DNA of 64,000 nt from an uncultured Phocaeicola sp. (GTDB lineage Bacteria > Bacteroidota > Bacteroidia > Bacteroidales > Bacteroidaceae), in contig CAUBDX010000011.1 in assembly GCA_958434805.1 (NCBI GenBank), forward strand, positions 4,152-68,151. The letters run 5' to 3'. The translations under genes and the position numbers were made by a program. This document shows, piece after piece, positions 51,386 to 60,583 of this stretch. The first letter of the stretch is position 1. Each line of letters starts with the position of its first letter. Under the pieces are notes generated by a model, which searched no databases, was not told the origin of the DNA, and saw nothing but the letters and a program-made list of their open reading frames with translations.

Positions 51386-53023
51386 ATGAAATACTTGAAA
51401 CAATATATGATCATAGGAGCGGTGACAATGATTACATCTTGCTCTGATTTTCTAGATACAGCTCCATTGGATGCCCTGTCTCCTGCCACTACGTGGAAAA
51501 CCGAGGATGATGCCCAAAAATTTGCTATCGGGTGTTATGGCGGTAATAACTACGATACTTCCAGCTGGGAAGATGGTGGCAATATCTTATATCTCGACTG
51601 CGGGTCGGATTTTGGATATAACAACTTTGAATGGGAAAACTATAAGACCATTGGCAACGGTACAATGACTCCGTCAGGGGCTGTTGCAAGCTTTTATGAT
51701 TTCTCAGTCATCCGCCGTTGTAACACATTCCTAGAAAAGGTAAAGGAGATCCCATTTTCCAATGAGCAGACCAAAAACGATTTGATCGGTCAGGTCCGTA
51801 CTATTCGCGCTTATCGCTATTTTGTTATGAACTGGTGGTATGGAGGAGTGCCTGTGATTGACAACTATAACTCAGCAGATGAAGCTAAAGTTCCCCGCAA
51901 GTCGGAGGAGGAAGTGAAAAATTACGTCAATACAGAATTGGACACAGCCATCGGTGAACTGAATGCATCTCCCTCTGAAAGGGGACGGATCGCAAAGGGC
52001 GCTGCTATGGCAATCCGAATGCGCAGCGCACTGTATTATGGTGATTATGTGAAAGCAAAAGAAATGGCCGAGGCCATCATGAATTTGAAACAGTACGATC
52101 TGGAACCGGACTACAGTAATTTGTTCAAAGTTGCCGGTCAGGACTCAAAAGAGATTATTTTGGCTGTTCAATATGTGAATTCCACTTTGGAATTGGGCAC
52201 AATAGGCCAGATGTATAATAATGGTGACGGTGGCTGGTCCTCCATTGTTCCGACTCAGAACCTGGTGGATACTTATGAAATGGCTGACGGCTTGACCAAA
52301 GAGGAATCCGGCTCTTATGACCCAAACCATCCGTTTGCCGGTCGCGATCCACGTATGGCCATGACCATTATATACCCAGGAATGGACTGGAATGGCACTG
52401 TAGTCAATACACTGGACAAGACAATCAATGGTAAGGATAATGCAAACTATCCTCCTTCTGCGAACAATGCTTCAAAGACCGCCTTAACCTGGAGAAAATA
52501 TTTGGATGAACAATATGCTAATGGTATTTGGAACACGAATGCCTGCCCTATTGTAATCCGCTATGCAGAAGTGTTGCTTACTTATGCGGAAGCAGTCAAT
52601 GAACTTTCTGGTCCGTCTGCAGATGTTTATGACAAACTGGATCTGATTCGTGGACGTGTAGGAATGCCGAAAGTGGATCGTGAGAAGTATGCTTCAAAGG
52701 AAACATTACGCCGGCTGATCCGCCGTGAACGTGGGGTGGAATTGGCCGGGGAAGGTGTGCGTCGGGCTGATATTCTGCGCTGGAAAGATGATAATGGAAA
52801 GATGGTTGCAGAAACAGTCCTGAATGGTGTTTTGGAAAGGGTTGTCGGAACTGTAAATTATGCCGAGACTGATCCGACGAAACGTGCGGAGATTGACACG
52901 AACGCCCCTGCTACTGACAAGAAGATTGAAGACCGTGTATTCAAAGTGCATAATCGATACAATCCAATTCCTCAGGGAGCTATTGATAATAACCCGAATC
53001 TTGAGCAAAACCCCGGGTATTAA
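51386..53023 (+). CDS. SusD/RagB-type lipoprotein (second pair)
   Basis: The product has 545 residues. The lipobox is MITSCSDFLDT. SVIRRCNTFLEKVKEIPFSN, GQVRTIRAYRYFVMNWWYGG and the C-terminal RLIRRERGVELAGEGVRRAD region are typical of SusD. It binds the substrate for the 48262 transporter. A terminator at 53078 ends the transcript. Confidence 0.95.
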   Translation: MKYLKQYMIIGAVTMITSCSDFLDTAPLDALSPATTWKTEDDAQKFAIGCYGGNNYDTSSWEDGGNILYLDCGSDFGYNNFEWENYKTIGNGTMTPSGAVASFYDFSVIRRCNTFLEKVKEIPFSNEQTKNDLIGQVRTIRAYRYFVMNWWYGGVPVIDNYNSADEAKVPRKSEEEVKNYVNTELDTAIGELNASPSERGRIAKGAAMAIRMRSALYYGDYVKAKEMAEAIMNLKQYDLEPDYSNLFKVAGQDSKEIILAVQYVNSTLELGTIGQMYNNGDGGWSSIVPTQNLVDTYEMADGLTKEESGSYDPNHPFAGRDPRMAMTIIYPGMDWNGTVVNTLDKTINGKDNANYPPSANNASKTALTWRKYLDEQYANGIWNTNACPIVIRYAEVLLTYAEAVNELSGPSADVYDKLDLIRGRVGMPKVDREKYASKETLRRLIRRERGVELAGEGVRRADILRWKDDNGKMVAETVLNGVLERVVGTVNYAETDPTKRAEIDTNAPATDKKIEDRVFKVHNRYNPIPQGAIDNNPNLEQNPGY

Positions 53024-53077
53024 TACAATGACAGTATCGGTCTTTTGTAATTAGAATGGAAATCCAATAAAAAAATG

Positions 53078-53117
53078 GAAGGTGTGTCGTAATACACGAT
53101 GCACCTTCTTAATTTTT
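53078..53117 (+). terminator. Terminator after the second susD gene
   Basis: A 7-bp stem pairs 53078-53084 with 53102-53108 with an inner TCGT/ACGA stem, followed by a T-rich run. Confidence 0.65.
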
Positions 53118-53189
53118 ATTAAGCGCAATACAATTGCAGTGTATTCTCCTATCATTGTATCCGAAATATAACATAAAAAAGAAACTACC

Positions 53190-53594
53190 ATGCCAAATGA
53201 AAACAACCTGTTGCCGGAACATGCACAACTTGCAGCAGTTCTGGACAATCCGGACGCAATCCAAAGGATCAAAGAGCCGACAGAAAAAGTACAGATTGCC
53301 GCCGTACAGAAAAAGCCGGAACTTGTCCGGCTGTTCACCAACACTACGGAAAAAGTACAGCTTTCCGCCGTAATTGCCTCTCCTGAAAGTGTCCTTCTCA
53401 TGCAGGCCCCATCCCCCCTGGCCTGCTTCACGGCCGTGGAAAGGATGTTCAAGGCGGACCTGCCGCCCACAACCGGTATTCTGGCCGCAGCCCGGAGGCT
53501 GGTATTCCGGATGAAGGGGAACAGGAAACTCGGAGAACCGGATACGGAAGCCGTAAAGGAGTTTTTTGATGAAGTCAAATCCTTTAAACATTGA
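53190..53594 (+). CDS. Short 22-residue-repeat protein
   Basis: The product has 134 residues. Three to four repeats of about 22 residues start near residue 9, for example PTEKVQIAAVQKKPELVRLF and TTEKVQLSAVIASPESVLLM. They resemble DUF4116-type helical repeats. The C-terminal half (AARRLVFRMKGNRKLGEPDT, EFFDEVKSF) is basic. It overlaps the next gene's reading frame and is obviously related to it. Secreted or membrane signals are absent, so it should be cytoplasmic. Confidence 0.7.
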   Translation: MPNENNLLPEHAQLAAVLDNPDAIQRIKEPTEKVQIAAVQKKPELVRLFTNTTEKVQLSAVIASPESVLLMQAPSPLACFTAVERMFKADLPPTTGILAAARRLVFRMKGNRKLGEPDTEAVKEFFDEVKSFKH

Positions 53595-53599
53595 AAGCC

Positions 53600-54955
53600 A
53601 TGCCTACAATCCTGGAACACCTTGCCGCGCTGTTCGACAAGGACATGAGGGCGGTATTGAGCAATCCCCGCGCCATCAGCATGATCGCCAACCCTTCCGC
53701 CCGTGTCCAGATGGCCGCGGTCAGAAGGGACAGAAGTGTCATCTGCTTTATTGAGAAACCGACGGAAAAGGTACAGCTGACAGCTGTCAGAAACGCACCG
53801 CACAACATCCATTTCATCACTTCGCCAAGTGAGAGGGTACAGCTGACGGTCATAGGCATCAGGCCTTCCTATGTCGGCTTCATCCCAAACCCTACGGAAA
53901 AAGTACAGCTGAAAGCCGTCGAGAAGAGACCGGAATGCATCTTCCTGCTGCAGAAGCCCGCAGAAAAGGTACAGCTGACGGCCGTCCTGAAAGATCCCCG
54001 GTATCTCTCGGCAATCAGGGAGCCGACAGAAAAAGTACAGCTGGCAGCCGTACAGAAAAATCCGGAATGCATCCGTCATATAGCGGAACCGACGGAGAAG
54101 GTGCAGCATATGGCCGTCCAGAGAAGTCCGGATATCTTCCGGCAGATCAGGCAGCCTGAGGAAAGCGTGCGGCTGGCGGCGGTGCAGGCCAAGGGAGAGA
54201 ACATCAGATACGTGTCCGCCCCGTCCGAGGCTGTACAACTGGCGGCTGTCAGAAACGATCCGATGAATATCCGGTATATAGAAAACCCTACGGAAAAGGT
54301 GCAGTCTGTCGTTCTGAACGCAGACCGGGATGCGGCACCGTTTATCAGTTCGCCTACAGAAGAGATCAAAAGACTGGCGATGGAAATGTACGGCCTCAGA
54401 CTGGAAAATGCCGCCGGCAAGGAGGCGGCAGCGGCCCGGACATCCGAAACCTCCGGAGACTCCGGAAAGAAAGCGGCGGAGGACGTGGCAAAGAAACCTT
54501 CGGCAAAGCAGGTCAGAGAGGCGGTGGAAAAACTGGATAGCGAGATCAGGGAAATAAACAGGGAGTACTTCCAGGCCACTTACGAGGCGCAGTACTCGGA
54601 CAACGCCGCGGAACGGGAAAGCGAGGTCTCGGCTGCCGGGAAAAACAGGGAGAAGAAGCTTGTCAAAGCTTATGAAAAATTCAACTCGGCAGCCGTTCCG
54701 GAAAGGAAGGAATGCAATGTGGGGAAGATTGTCAAGGAACTACGCAAGGAAAGGGTGGCCGTGGAAAACATGAAAGCCGGGGAATGGCACTCCCTGATGA
54801 AGGGGAAGGCCGTACAGCCGCCCCTTGTTTCCGGCGCATCCGGAGCCGCAGGAAAAGGAAGCGCACTGATGCTTGCCAGAACACCCGCGGGATATGCACT
54901 GAAGGCGGCAGGCACCATAAACCAGGCAAGCCGGCAGGCCAATGCGGAAATGTAA
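53600..54955 (+). CDS. Long 22-residue-repeat protein with coiled-coil C-terminus
   Basis: The product has 451 residues from ATG 53600 (the in-frame codon at 53591 is TTG). About ten consecutive 22-residue repeats occupy residues 30-255, with consensus PTEKVQLAAVxxxPexIrxI (for example PTEKVQLKAVEKRPECIFLL). Then come a charged linker, a long coiled coil (EKLDSEIREINREYFQATYE) and a Gly/Ala-rich tail. The repeats resemble DUF4116 / HEAT-like solenoids that bind proteins. It lies next to the polyvalent effector and coupling protein. Confidence 0.75.
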   Translation: MPTILEHLAALFDKDMRAVLSNPRAISMIANPSARVQMAAVRRDRSVICFIEKPTEKVQLTAVRNAPHNIHFITSPSERVQLTVIGIRPSYVGFIPNPTEKVQLKAVEKRPECIFLLQKPAEKVQLTAVLKDPRYLSAIREPTEKVQLAAVQKNPECIRHIAEPTEKVQHMAVQRSPDIFRQIRQPEESVRLAAVQAKGENIRYVSAPSEAVQLAAVRNDPMNIRYIENPTEKVQSVVLNADRDAAPFISSPTEEIKRLAMEMYGLRLENAAGKEAAAARTSETSGDSGKKAAEDVAKKPSAKQVREAVEKLDSEIREINREYFQATYEAQYSDNAAERESEVSAAGKNREKKLVKAYEKFNSAAVPERKECNVGKIVKELRKERVAVENMKAGEWHSLMKGKAVQPPLVSGASGAAGKGSALMLARTPAGYALKAAGTINQASRQANAEM

Positions 54956-54980
54956 GTAACATTTGCATTCTACATATATC

Positions 54981-55032
54981 ACTTGTTTACTTATTTACTT
55001 TAAATTTCGGAAATGTAAATAAGTAAACAAGT
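54981..55032. repeat. Perfect 18-bp inverted repeat
   Basis: Bases 54981-54998 are the exact reverse complement of 55015-55032 around a 16-base spacer, and TTTTT follows. It can act as a terminator for the repeat-protein gene. Its arms contain the TTATTTACTTTA word that also clusters upstream of parA, so it may be an operator or partition site. Confidence 0.75.
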
Positions 55033-55093
55033 TTTTTGCTGATAAAACTCTTTATGACTTTATGAACAAGGTATCATATTAAGCCGGCAAACA

Positions 55094-58000
55094 ATGACAC
55101 ATACTTCCGATAAACATGTCACGGACGAAGAACTGGAACTTGTCACACGTGGCAAGGCGGACGGCATATACATGAAAGCTCCGAACGGCAGTCCGACTTC
55201 CCTGAATGAGAGGCAGTGGGTCCAAGTGCGCACCAGAGCATTCAAGAACTGGTTTGGAAACTGGGAAAATGTACCGGAGGCAGCTTCAAGGATTGTCGAT
55301 GAGAATGGCGAGCCTCTGGTTGTCCACCATGGAACACCTTTGCGCAGAGACCAGATTACTCCCGAGAGGGGATGGCAGAGGGACGGGATCACTTATATAC
55401 CCCAAAAGGCTCCGTTCCACACATTCAAGGGCGGTGAATATTCCGGCCTGATTTTCACCTCCGTCGATGCGGAAAAGGCAAGAGGTATTGCAGAGACGCG
55501 TGCAATGAGCATTCCTGATGACAAATATGGCAATGAACAATGGACGGAAGAAGGATACGTGTATGACCTGTATGTAAATTCAAGAAACCCTTTTGACCCG
55601 AAAGACGGGCAGGCCGTAAAAAAAATCCTGCAGTCATTGGGCAGCGAGATACCTGTCCTGTCTTTTTATGGAGGAAAAGGAGGTACGGTATCCCCGGAGA
55701 AAGCGCTGGAGCTGGCATCAAGCAAAAGAAACTGCTGGATGCTGACGGAAACCCCGGAGTTTTTGTCCAAAATCAGGGAGGCGGGCTATGACGGGCTTGT
55801 CGGTTACGACGAGGGAGTGAAATACATAGCCGTGATGTCTCCCGGACAGTTGAAGGACGCTTATGAAAACACGGGCGCGTTTTCCACATCAAATGACAAC
55901 ATCCGCTTCCGTCAGGTCTATCACGGCAGTCCGGCCTCCTTCGGGCATTTCGACCATGCCTTTACCGGAACCGGTGAAGGGGCGCAGGCCTACGGATGGG
56001 GGACATACGTGACGGAAGTGAAAGGAATCGCCCGCAAATATGCGGCCATCGGTATAAAGCGGGGAAACCACATCACCTATGACGGGGAGCCTTTATCCCC
56101 GGTGCTTGACAACGAATATTATTTTGATGAGGTATGGAGAATATGGAAACGCCAGATCCTTTCTTCCACCGATGTGGACAGTTTGAAACGGAACATTTCT
56201 TCCGTGTATATGGACGGGCGTATCGCAAGCGCACACAGCGGACGGAGGAAGGCATTCGAGCGGCAGAAGCAGGAGCTGCTTTCCGACATAGATGCGGGCA
56301 GGATACGCATTGAGCCGCCGCGCCACCTCTATACGGTGGAAATTCCGGAAGACAACGGGATGAACTATCTGTACTGGGACAGGCCGGTATCCGCGGAGCA
56401 GCAGGGAAAGATATTCCTGCAGCTCCGCAAGGAACGTTTCTTCTTTCCGGAAGCCACGGCGGAGTTCTGGAGCGGCAGGTCGCATGTATGGAACAGCGGG
56501 AAAGAGTTCTACGGCTTTTTGGACCATATGTTCATGAATCCGGACCGGGATACCGATTCACAGCGGCTTGCCAGCGGGTTTCTTTCGCGGGCGGGTTTTA
56601 CCGGGATTGACTATCCGGCGGAGTGTTCAACCGGCGGCCGGGCTGACGGCGCGCGGAACTATGTCATTTTCAGCGAGGCCGACCTGAAGATAACCGCACA
56701 TGAACGTTTCCGCTTCATCGGAGAGAAAGGGGCCTCCAGACTTGACCGGTCTGAAGGGGCCTCCCTGCGGCTGGAGAACCTCGCCGTCGCCCGCGAAATG
56801 GAAAAGTCCGGCAAGGATGCCGGAACAATAAAGGCGGCGACAGGCTGGGAACGCGGGGCTGATAGCAAGTGGCGTTATGAGACGGCGGATTTCGAATACC
56901 ATCCGGCCGGAGATCTGGGCTATTCACGACTGCTGGAAAAACAGTCCTGGCATGGGGAGCTTGAAAATCTTCTTGACCGGCAGATAGAGGGCGAAACACT
57001 CTCTGAAGCGGAGTGGAAACGGTTTGAGGAACTGACGGAGCTGGCAGCCGGACTGAAGGAACAGGACGAGCTGCGTGAACGGATCTATCTTGATGACTAT
57101 GTGAAAGACGATGAACTGTTCCAGGCCTATCCTGAAATGAAACGGACCCGGCTGGAATTTGTGGACCTGCCGTCGGCCGACTATTGCGGGGGCTACCTCC
57201 ATCCGGACAACAGAATCGTGATAAACATCTCCCGGACTGATGATGTGAGGTCTGTCCTGGCCCATGAGATACAGCACGCAATACAGACCATGGAGGGCTT
57301 TGCGCGGGGAAGCAATCCCGGGGAGTTTAAAAACACGGTGGAGAATGTGATCCTGGACATCGTGCGGGCCACTGACGGAAGGATTCTGGAGGGCGGCGGT
57401 TTCGACAATACCCCCAAAGGCATATTTGCCGCACTTGACCGGAAAGTGCCCTACGGGACAATACTGAGACATTATGACTATCCCCTCAGCCTCGTGGCTG
57501 AGAAGTACGGATATAAGAACATCTTTGACCTGGTGAATGACATCGGCCGGTTTAAAAGCGGCATACAGGAATACCGTTCCACTGCCGGGGAGGTGGAAGC
57601 GCGCAATGTGGAAAGCAGGCTGGATTTTACTTCCGCCCAAAGACGGAACACGCTTGCCGTTTCCACCGAGGATATCGCCCGGGACGGGCAGATATTCCTT
57701 TCAAGGGACGTCCGGATGGACGAGCTCGCACGTCATGTGTCTTTTCTGGCCGGGAAACTGCATATTCCGGTGGAAGTGATCCGTCATGCCGACGAGGCAG
57801 GCTCTCCCGACATACGCGACCTGCTCTCCTGCGGGAAAGACATCCGGGGCTGGTATGACATCCCCTCGCAACGTATCTGCCTGTATCTTCCACATGCCCG
57901 GGGGAAAGCGGACGTCGAGCGTACCCTGCTGCATGAGGGTGTGGCACATTACGGCCTCAGAAAGCTTGCAGGTCCCAAGCATATGGATGCTTTTCTGGAT

Positions 58001-58555
58001 GACATCTTCAACGGATGCGGAGAAAAAGTACGGGATGAGATTCTCCGGATGGCGGCTGCAGACAAGACGGACATACGTGTCGCAACGGAAGAGTATCTGG
58101 CCCGGATGGCCGAGGCCGGTACGGACCAATCCTTATGGGACAGGATTGTCACCGCCTTCCGGAATCTCCTCCGAAAGCTGGGCTTCTGCCTGGAAATCGG
58201 CACAAGGGAACTGAGGGGCATACTCGCCGCCAGCCGGAAAAATCTCACCGGAATTGCGGAACCGGCCGTAATACAGACGGCAAGAGGAGACCTTGAACTC
58301 TCCTGCGGATACGGGCGGGCGGTTCTCAGGCGGCAAGGGGTCGAAACGGATGCGACCTCCCTTCTGGAACGGATGAGAAAAGCGGGGATCAGCCCCGCCT
58401 CTCTCGGGCAGGAGGACTGGAAAGCCGTCTTTAACGGCGGCATCATCCTTCCCGACGGCAGGAAGCTCATGGCCGTAAGGGAACCGGCCGGATACGGGAT
58501 GAGGATATCCGGTGTGTCACCGGGGAGTGCAAGAGAGTCGGGAATGGAAATGTAA
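55094..58555 (+). CDS. Polyvalent protein with two ADP-ribosyltransferase-like and two zincin-like regions
   Basis: The product has 1153 residues. Region 1 (about 70-265) has LVVHHGTPLRRDQITPE and YSGLIFTSVDAEKARGIAET, the start and middle of an ART fold. Region 2 (about 275-540) has VYHGSPASFGHFDHAFTGTG followed by EGAQAYGWGTYVTE, the pattern of ARTs in phage polyvalent proteins. Region 3 has a zincin HEIQH at 724-728 (VLAHEIQHAIQTMEG). Region 4 has HEGVAH at 947-952 (TLLHEGVAHYGLRKL), as in polyvalent-protein peptidases. Such proteins enter the recipient with the DNA and counter defences. No signal peptide. Confidence 0.8.
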   Translation: MTHTSDKHVTDEELELVTRGKADGIYMKAPNGSPTSLNERQWVQVRTRAFKNWFGNWENVPEAASRIVDENGEPLVVHHGTPLRRDQITPERGWQRDGITYIPQKAPFHTFKGGEYSGLIFTSVDAEKARGIAETRAMSIPDDKYGNEQWTEEGYVYDLYVNSRNPFDPKDGQAVKKILQSLGSEIPVLSFYGGKGGTVSPEKALELASSKRNCWMLTETPEFLSKIREAGYDGLVGYDEGVKYIAVMSPGQLKDAYENTGAFSTSNDNIRFRQVYHGSPASFGHFDHAFTGTGEGAQAYGWGTYVTEVKGIARKYAAIGIKRGNHITYDGEPLSPVLDNEYYFDEVWRIWKRQILSSTDVDSLKRNISSVYMDGRIASAHSGRRKAFERQKQELLSDIDAGRIRIEPPRHLYTVEIPEDNGMNYLYWDRPVSAEQQGKIFLQLRKERFFFPEATAEFWSGRSHVWNSGKEFYGFLDHMFMNPDRDTDSQRLASGFLSRAGFTGIDYPAECSTGGRADGARNYVIFSEADLKITAHERFRFIGEKGASRLDRSEGASLRLENLAVAREMEKSGKDAGTIKAATGWERGADSKWRYETADFEYHPAGDLGYSRLLEKQSWHGELENLLDRQIEGETLSEAEWKRFEELTELAAGLKEQDELRERIYLDDYVKDDELFQAYPEMKRTRLEFVDLPSADYCGGYLHPDNRIVINISRTDDVRSVLAHEIQHAIQTMEGFARGSNPGEFKNTVENVILDIVRATDGRILEGGGFDNTPKGIFAALDRKVPYGTILRHYDYPLSLVAEKYGYKNIFDLVNDIGRFKSGIQEYRSTAGEVEARNVESRLDFTSAQRRNTLAVSTEDIARDGQIFLSRDVRMDELARHVSFLAGKLHIPVEVIRHADEAGSPDIRDLLSCGKDIRGWYDIPSQRICLYLPHARGKADVERTLLHEGVAHYGLRKLAGPKHMDAFLDDIFNGCGEKVRDEILRMAAADKTDIRVATEEYLARMAEAGTDQSLWDRIVTAFRNLLRKLGFCLEIGTRELRGILAASRKNLTGIAEPAVIQTARGDLELSCGYGRAVLRRQGVETDATSLLERMRKAGISPASLGQEDWKAVFNGGIILPDGRKLMAVREPAGYGMRISGVSPGSARESGMEM

Positions 58556-58578
58556 AACAGGATACGGAAAAATAAGAT

Positions 58579-58899
58579 ATGGACGAGTGCGGTGAAAAAA
58601 ACACTATAAGCCTTTCATGGGGAAGGCGGGAAATCCGGATTTCCGGAGAAGGGGCCACCCTGTATGTGAACGGTGTCCCCCATGACATGACCATGATGCT
58701 GGAGACTATCCGTGGAGCCGGCGCGAGGCCGGAAAGGATATCCCCGGCCAGATGGATCTCCCTGTTGAGGGGACGGCCTACCGTGCTGCCGGGATGTGAA
58801 AGCCCCCTGGTCATGGTACGGGTCCCTTCCGGATATACGGTCAGGTGTCTGTTTCCGGCCGGGGAAAAGGGACACTCCTTCCAGGCGGAAATGCAGTAA
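58579..58899 (+). CDS. Hypothetical protein between the polyvalent and coupling proteins
   Basis: The product has 106 residues, beta-rich (NTISLSWGRREIRISGEGAT, LYVNGVPHDMTMML) with a basic C-terminal half. No family was recognised. It starts 23 bases after the polyvalent gene, with which it is probably co-transcribed. The region just downstream (58905-58960) is AT-rich. Confidence 0.6.
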   Translation: MDECGEKNTISLSWGRREIRISGEGATLYVNGVPHDMTMMLETIRGAGARPERISPARWISLLRGRPTVLPGCESPLVMVRVPSGYTVRCLFPAGEKGHSFQAEMQ

Positions 58900-58966
58900 T
58901 TGGACCGGATTACTTATAAAGTATGATATTAATAAAGTAAATAGCTGTAAAAACTAAAAAAGTACA

Positions 58967-60571
58967 ATGGAACATTACATTTTCTATTGCAAGCTGTCGC
59001 TTCTGGCAGTGCTGTCACTGATAACGGCCTGCTGCATGCTGAGCCGGAGATGGTATGTCAACCTGGTCGCATTTCTTGCATGCCTCTCGGGCGAGACCTT
59101 TCTGGCCCACCTGTTCTTCCCCGGATACATGCTGTGTCCGGCGGCCGCCTCGTTCATAATCCTCTTCCTTTCCCGGATATGGGACCTGTCCAGAACCCCG
59201 GCAAAGGGGAACGGGGCTGATCCCATCCGGCTGCCGGTCAGGTCAGGAATCCGGGAGTCCCGGCTCGAATTCTATTACCATTACTCCAACTTCCTGGTTT
59301 ACGGAGGGGCCGGTTCCGGAAAGACGAAAAGTATCGGAAAATGGCTTCTGAGCGAATACATGCGGCTGGGATTCGCCGGATTCATCTATGACTTCAAGGA
59401 TACGGACTATACCCGTACCGCCTACAACCTCATTAAAAGGCACAGGTATCCGCACAAGTTCTACTATGTCAGTTTCGACAGGCCTGAACGGTCGTACCGG
59501 TTCAACCCGCTCAAGGTGGTGAGGGACCGCACGGAACTGATCCAGCTGATGGAGGACGTGCTGCTCGCGCTGCTTCCCAAGAAGGAACAGCAGAACGAAT
59601 GGGTCGCCGGAGGTCTGGGCATCCTCCGCGGCGTGGCGTTCCGGTTCTGGGACGAGTTCCCCGAGCATTGCACGCTGCCGCATATACTGGCCTTCATCAT
59701 GACCGCCTCGGCAAGGCAGCTCTCCCTGTTCCTGCAGCAGAACCTCGTGTCGGAAATGCTGGCCGGCGCCTATCTGAAGGCGGAAGGTTCCGAGAAGACC
59801 CAGGCATCCTATCTCTCCACGCTGTGTAACAATCTGGCCACCGTTTCACAGAACGAGGAGATCGCCTATGTCCTTTCAGGGGACGATTTCGATTTCAACC
59901 TGATCGATCCGGAAAATCCGAAACTTTTTGCCATCAGCAACAACTTCTCCAAGAACTCGGTCTATGCTCCGGTCATCGGCATGCTCATGACCATATCTTC
60001 CCGGCAGTTCACCATGCGGAACAAGGTTCCTTTCGTCTATTTCCTGGACGAGATGACGACAGTCAATATCAAAAACTTTGAGACGCTGCCTTCCGTCCTG
60101 CGTGAGTATCTTTGCGCCTTTGTTCTTTTAACACAGTCCGGTTCCAAGGTGGAGAACCAGTATGGCAGGCTCGACCGTTCATCCGTGGAAGCCAACTTCG
60201 GGAACCAGTTTTTCGGACGGACCAAAGACGTGGAGTCATTGAAATATTATCCCATGATGTTCGGAAAGGAGGAAAAGGAACGGAGATCCCGCAGCGCGGG
60301 AAAAAGCGGGGGAAGCACGAACAGGAGCGTGACCGTATCGTCCCAGAAAGAGGACATCTATCAGGGAAAGGATTTTGCGGATCTGGAACCCGGGGAGTTC
60401 ATCGGTTCCGCCACGCGTGCCAACGTCAGCTACTTCAAGGTAAAGCTGGAGATGTATGACGACAGGAACGAGGAGCCCCTGCCCGATGTTCGGGTCCTTG
60501 AGCCGGGAGAGCTGGGCAGGAACTTCGCAAGGATTCTTGAGGAGGTACGGGAGCTGTTCCCGTGTGAGTGA
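58967..60571 (+). CDS. VirD4/TraG-type coupling protein (T4CP)
   Basis: The product has 534 residues with two N-terminal transmembrane helices (KLSLLAVLSLITACCMLSRR and GYMLCPAAASFIILFLSRIW). Walker A is GGAGSGKT at residues 113-120 (Lys119). Walker B is VYFLDEMTT with Asp361-Glu362. TSARQLSLFLQQNLVSEML and the conserved SVEANFGNQFFGRTKDVESL also fit the MobC/TraG family of Bacteroides elements. It brings the relaxase-DNA complex to the secretion channel built by the tra genes far upstream. Confidence 0.9.
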   Translation: MEHYIFYCKLSLLAVLSLITACCMLSRRWYVNLVAFLACLSGETFLAHLFFPGYMLCPAAASFIILFLSRIWDLSRTPAKGNGADPIRLPVRSGIRESRLEFYYHYSNFLVYGGAGSGKTKSIGKWLLSEYMRLGFAGFIYDFKDTDYTRTAYNLIKRHRYPHKFYYVSFDRPERSYRFNPLKVVRDRTELIQLMEDVLLALLPKKEQQNEWVAGGLGILRGVAFRFWDEFPEHCTLPHILAFIMTASARQLSLFLQQNLVSEMLAGAYLKAEGSEKTQASYLSTLCNNLATVSQNEEIAYVLSGDDFDFNLIDPENPKLFAISNNFSKNSVYAPVIGMLMTISSRQFTMRNKVPFVYFLDEMTTVNIKNFETLPSVLREYLCAFVLLTQSGSKVENQYGRLDRSSVEANFGNQFFGRTKDVESLKYYPMMFGKEEKERRSRSAGKSGGSTNRSVTVSSQKEDIYQGKDFADLEPGEFIGSATRANVSYFKVKLEMYDDRNEEPLPDVRVLEPGELGRNFARILEEVRELFPCE

Positions 60572-60583
60572 ACGGACCGGCCC

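Noticed and set aside
53051..54238. Long open frame on the minus strand opposite the repeat-protein genes
   Set aside because: It is the complement of two well-supported plus-strand genes with clear 22-residue protein repeats; its apparent repeats are the shadow of those.
56924..57640. 238-codon minus-strand frame inside the polyvalent gene
   Set aside because: The plus frame carries the zincin motif and continuous protein features here; the minus frame has none.
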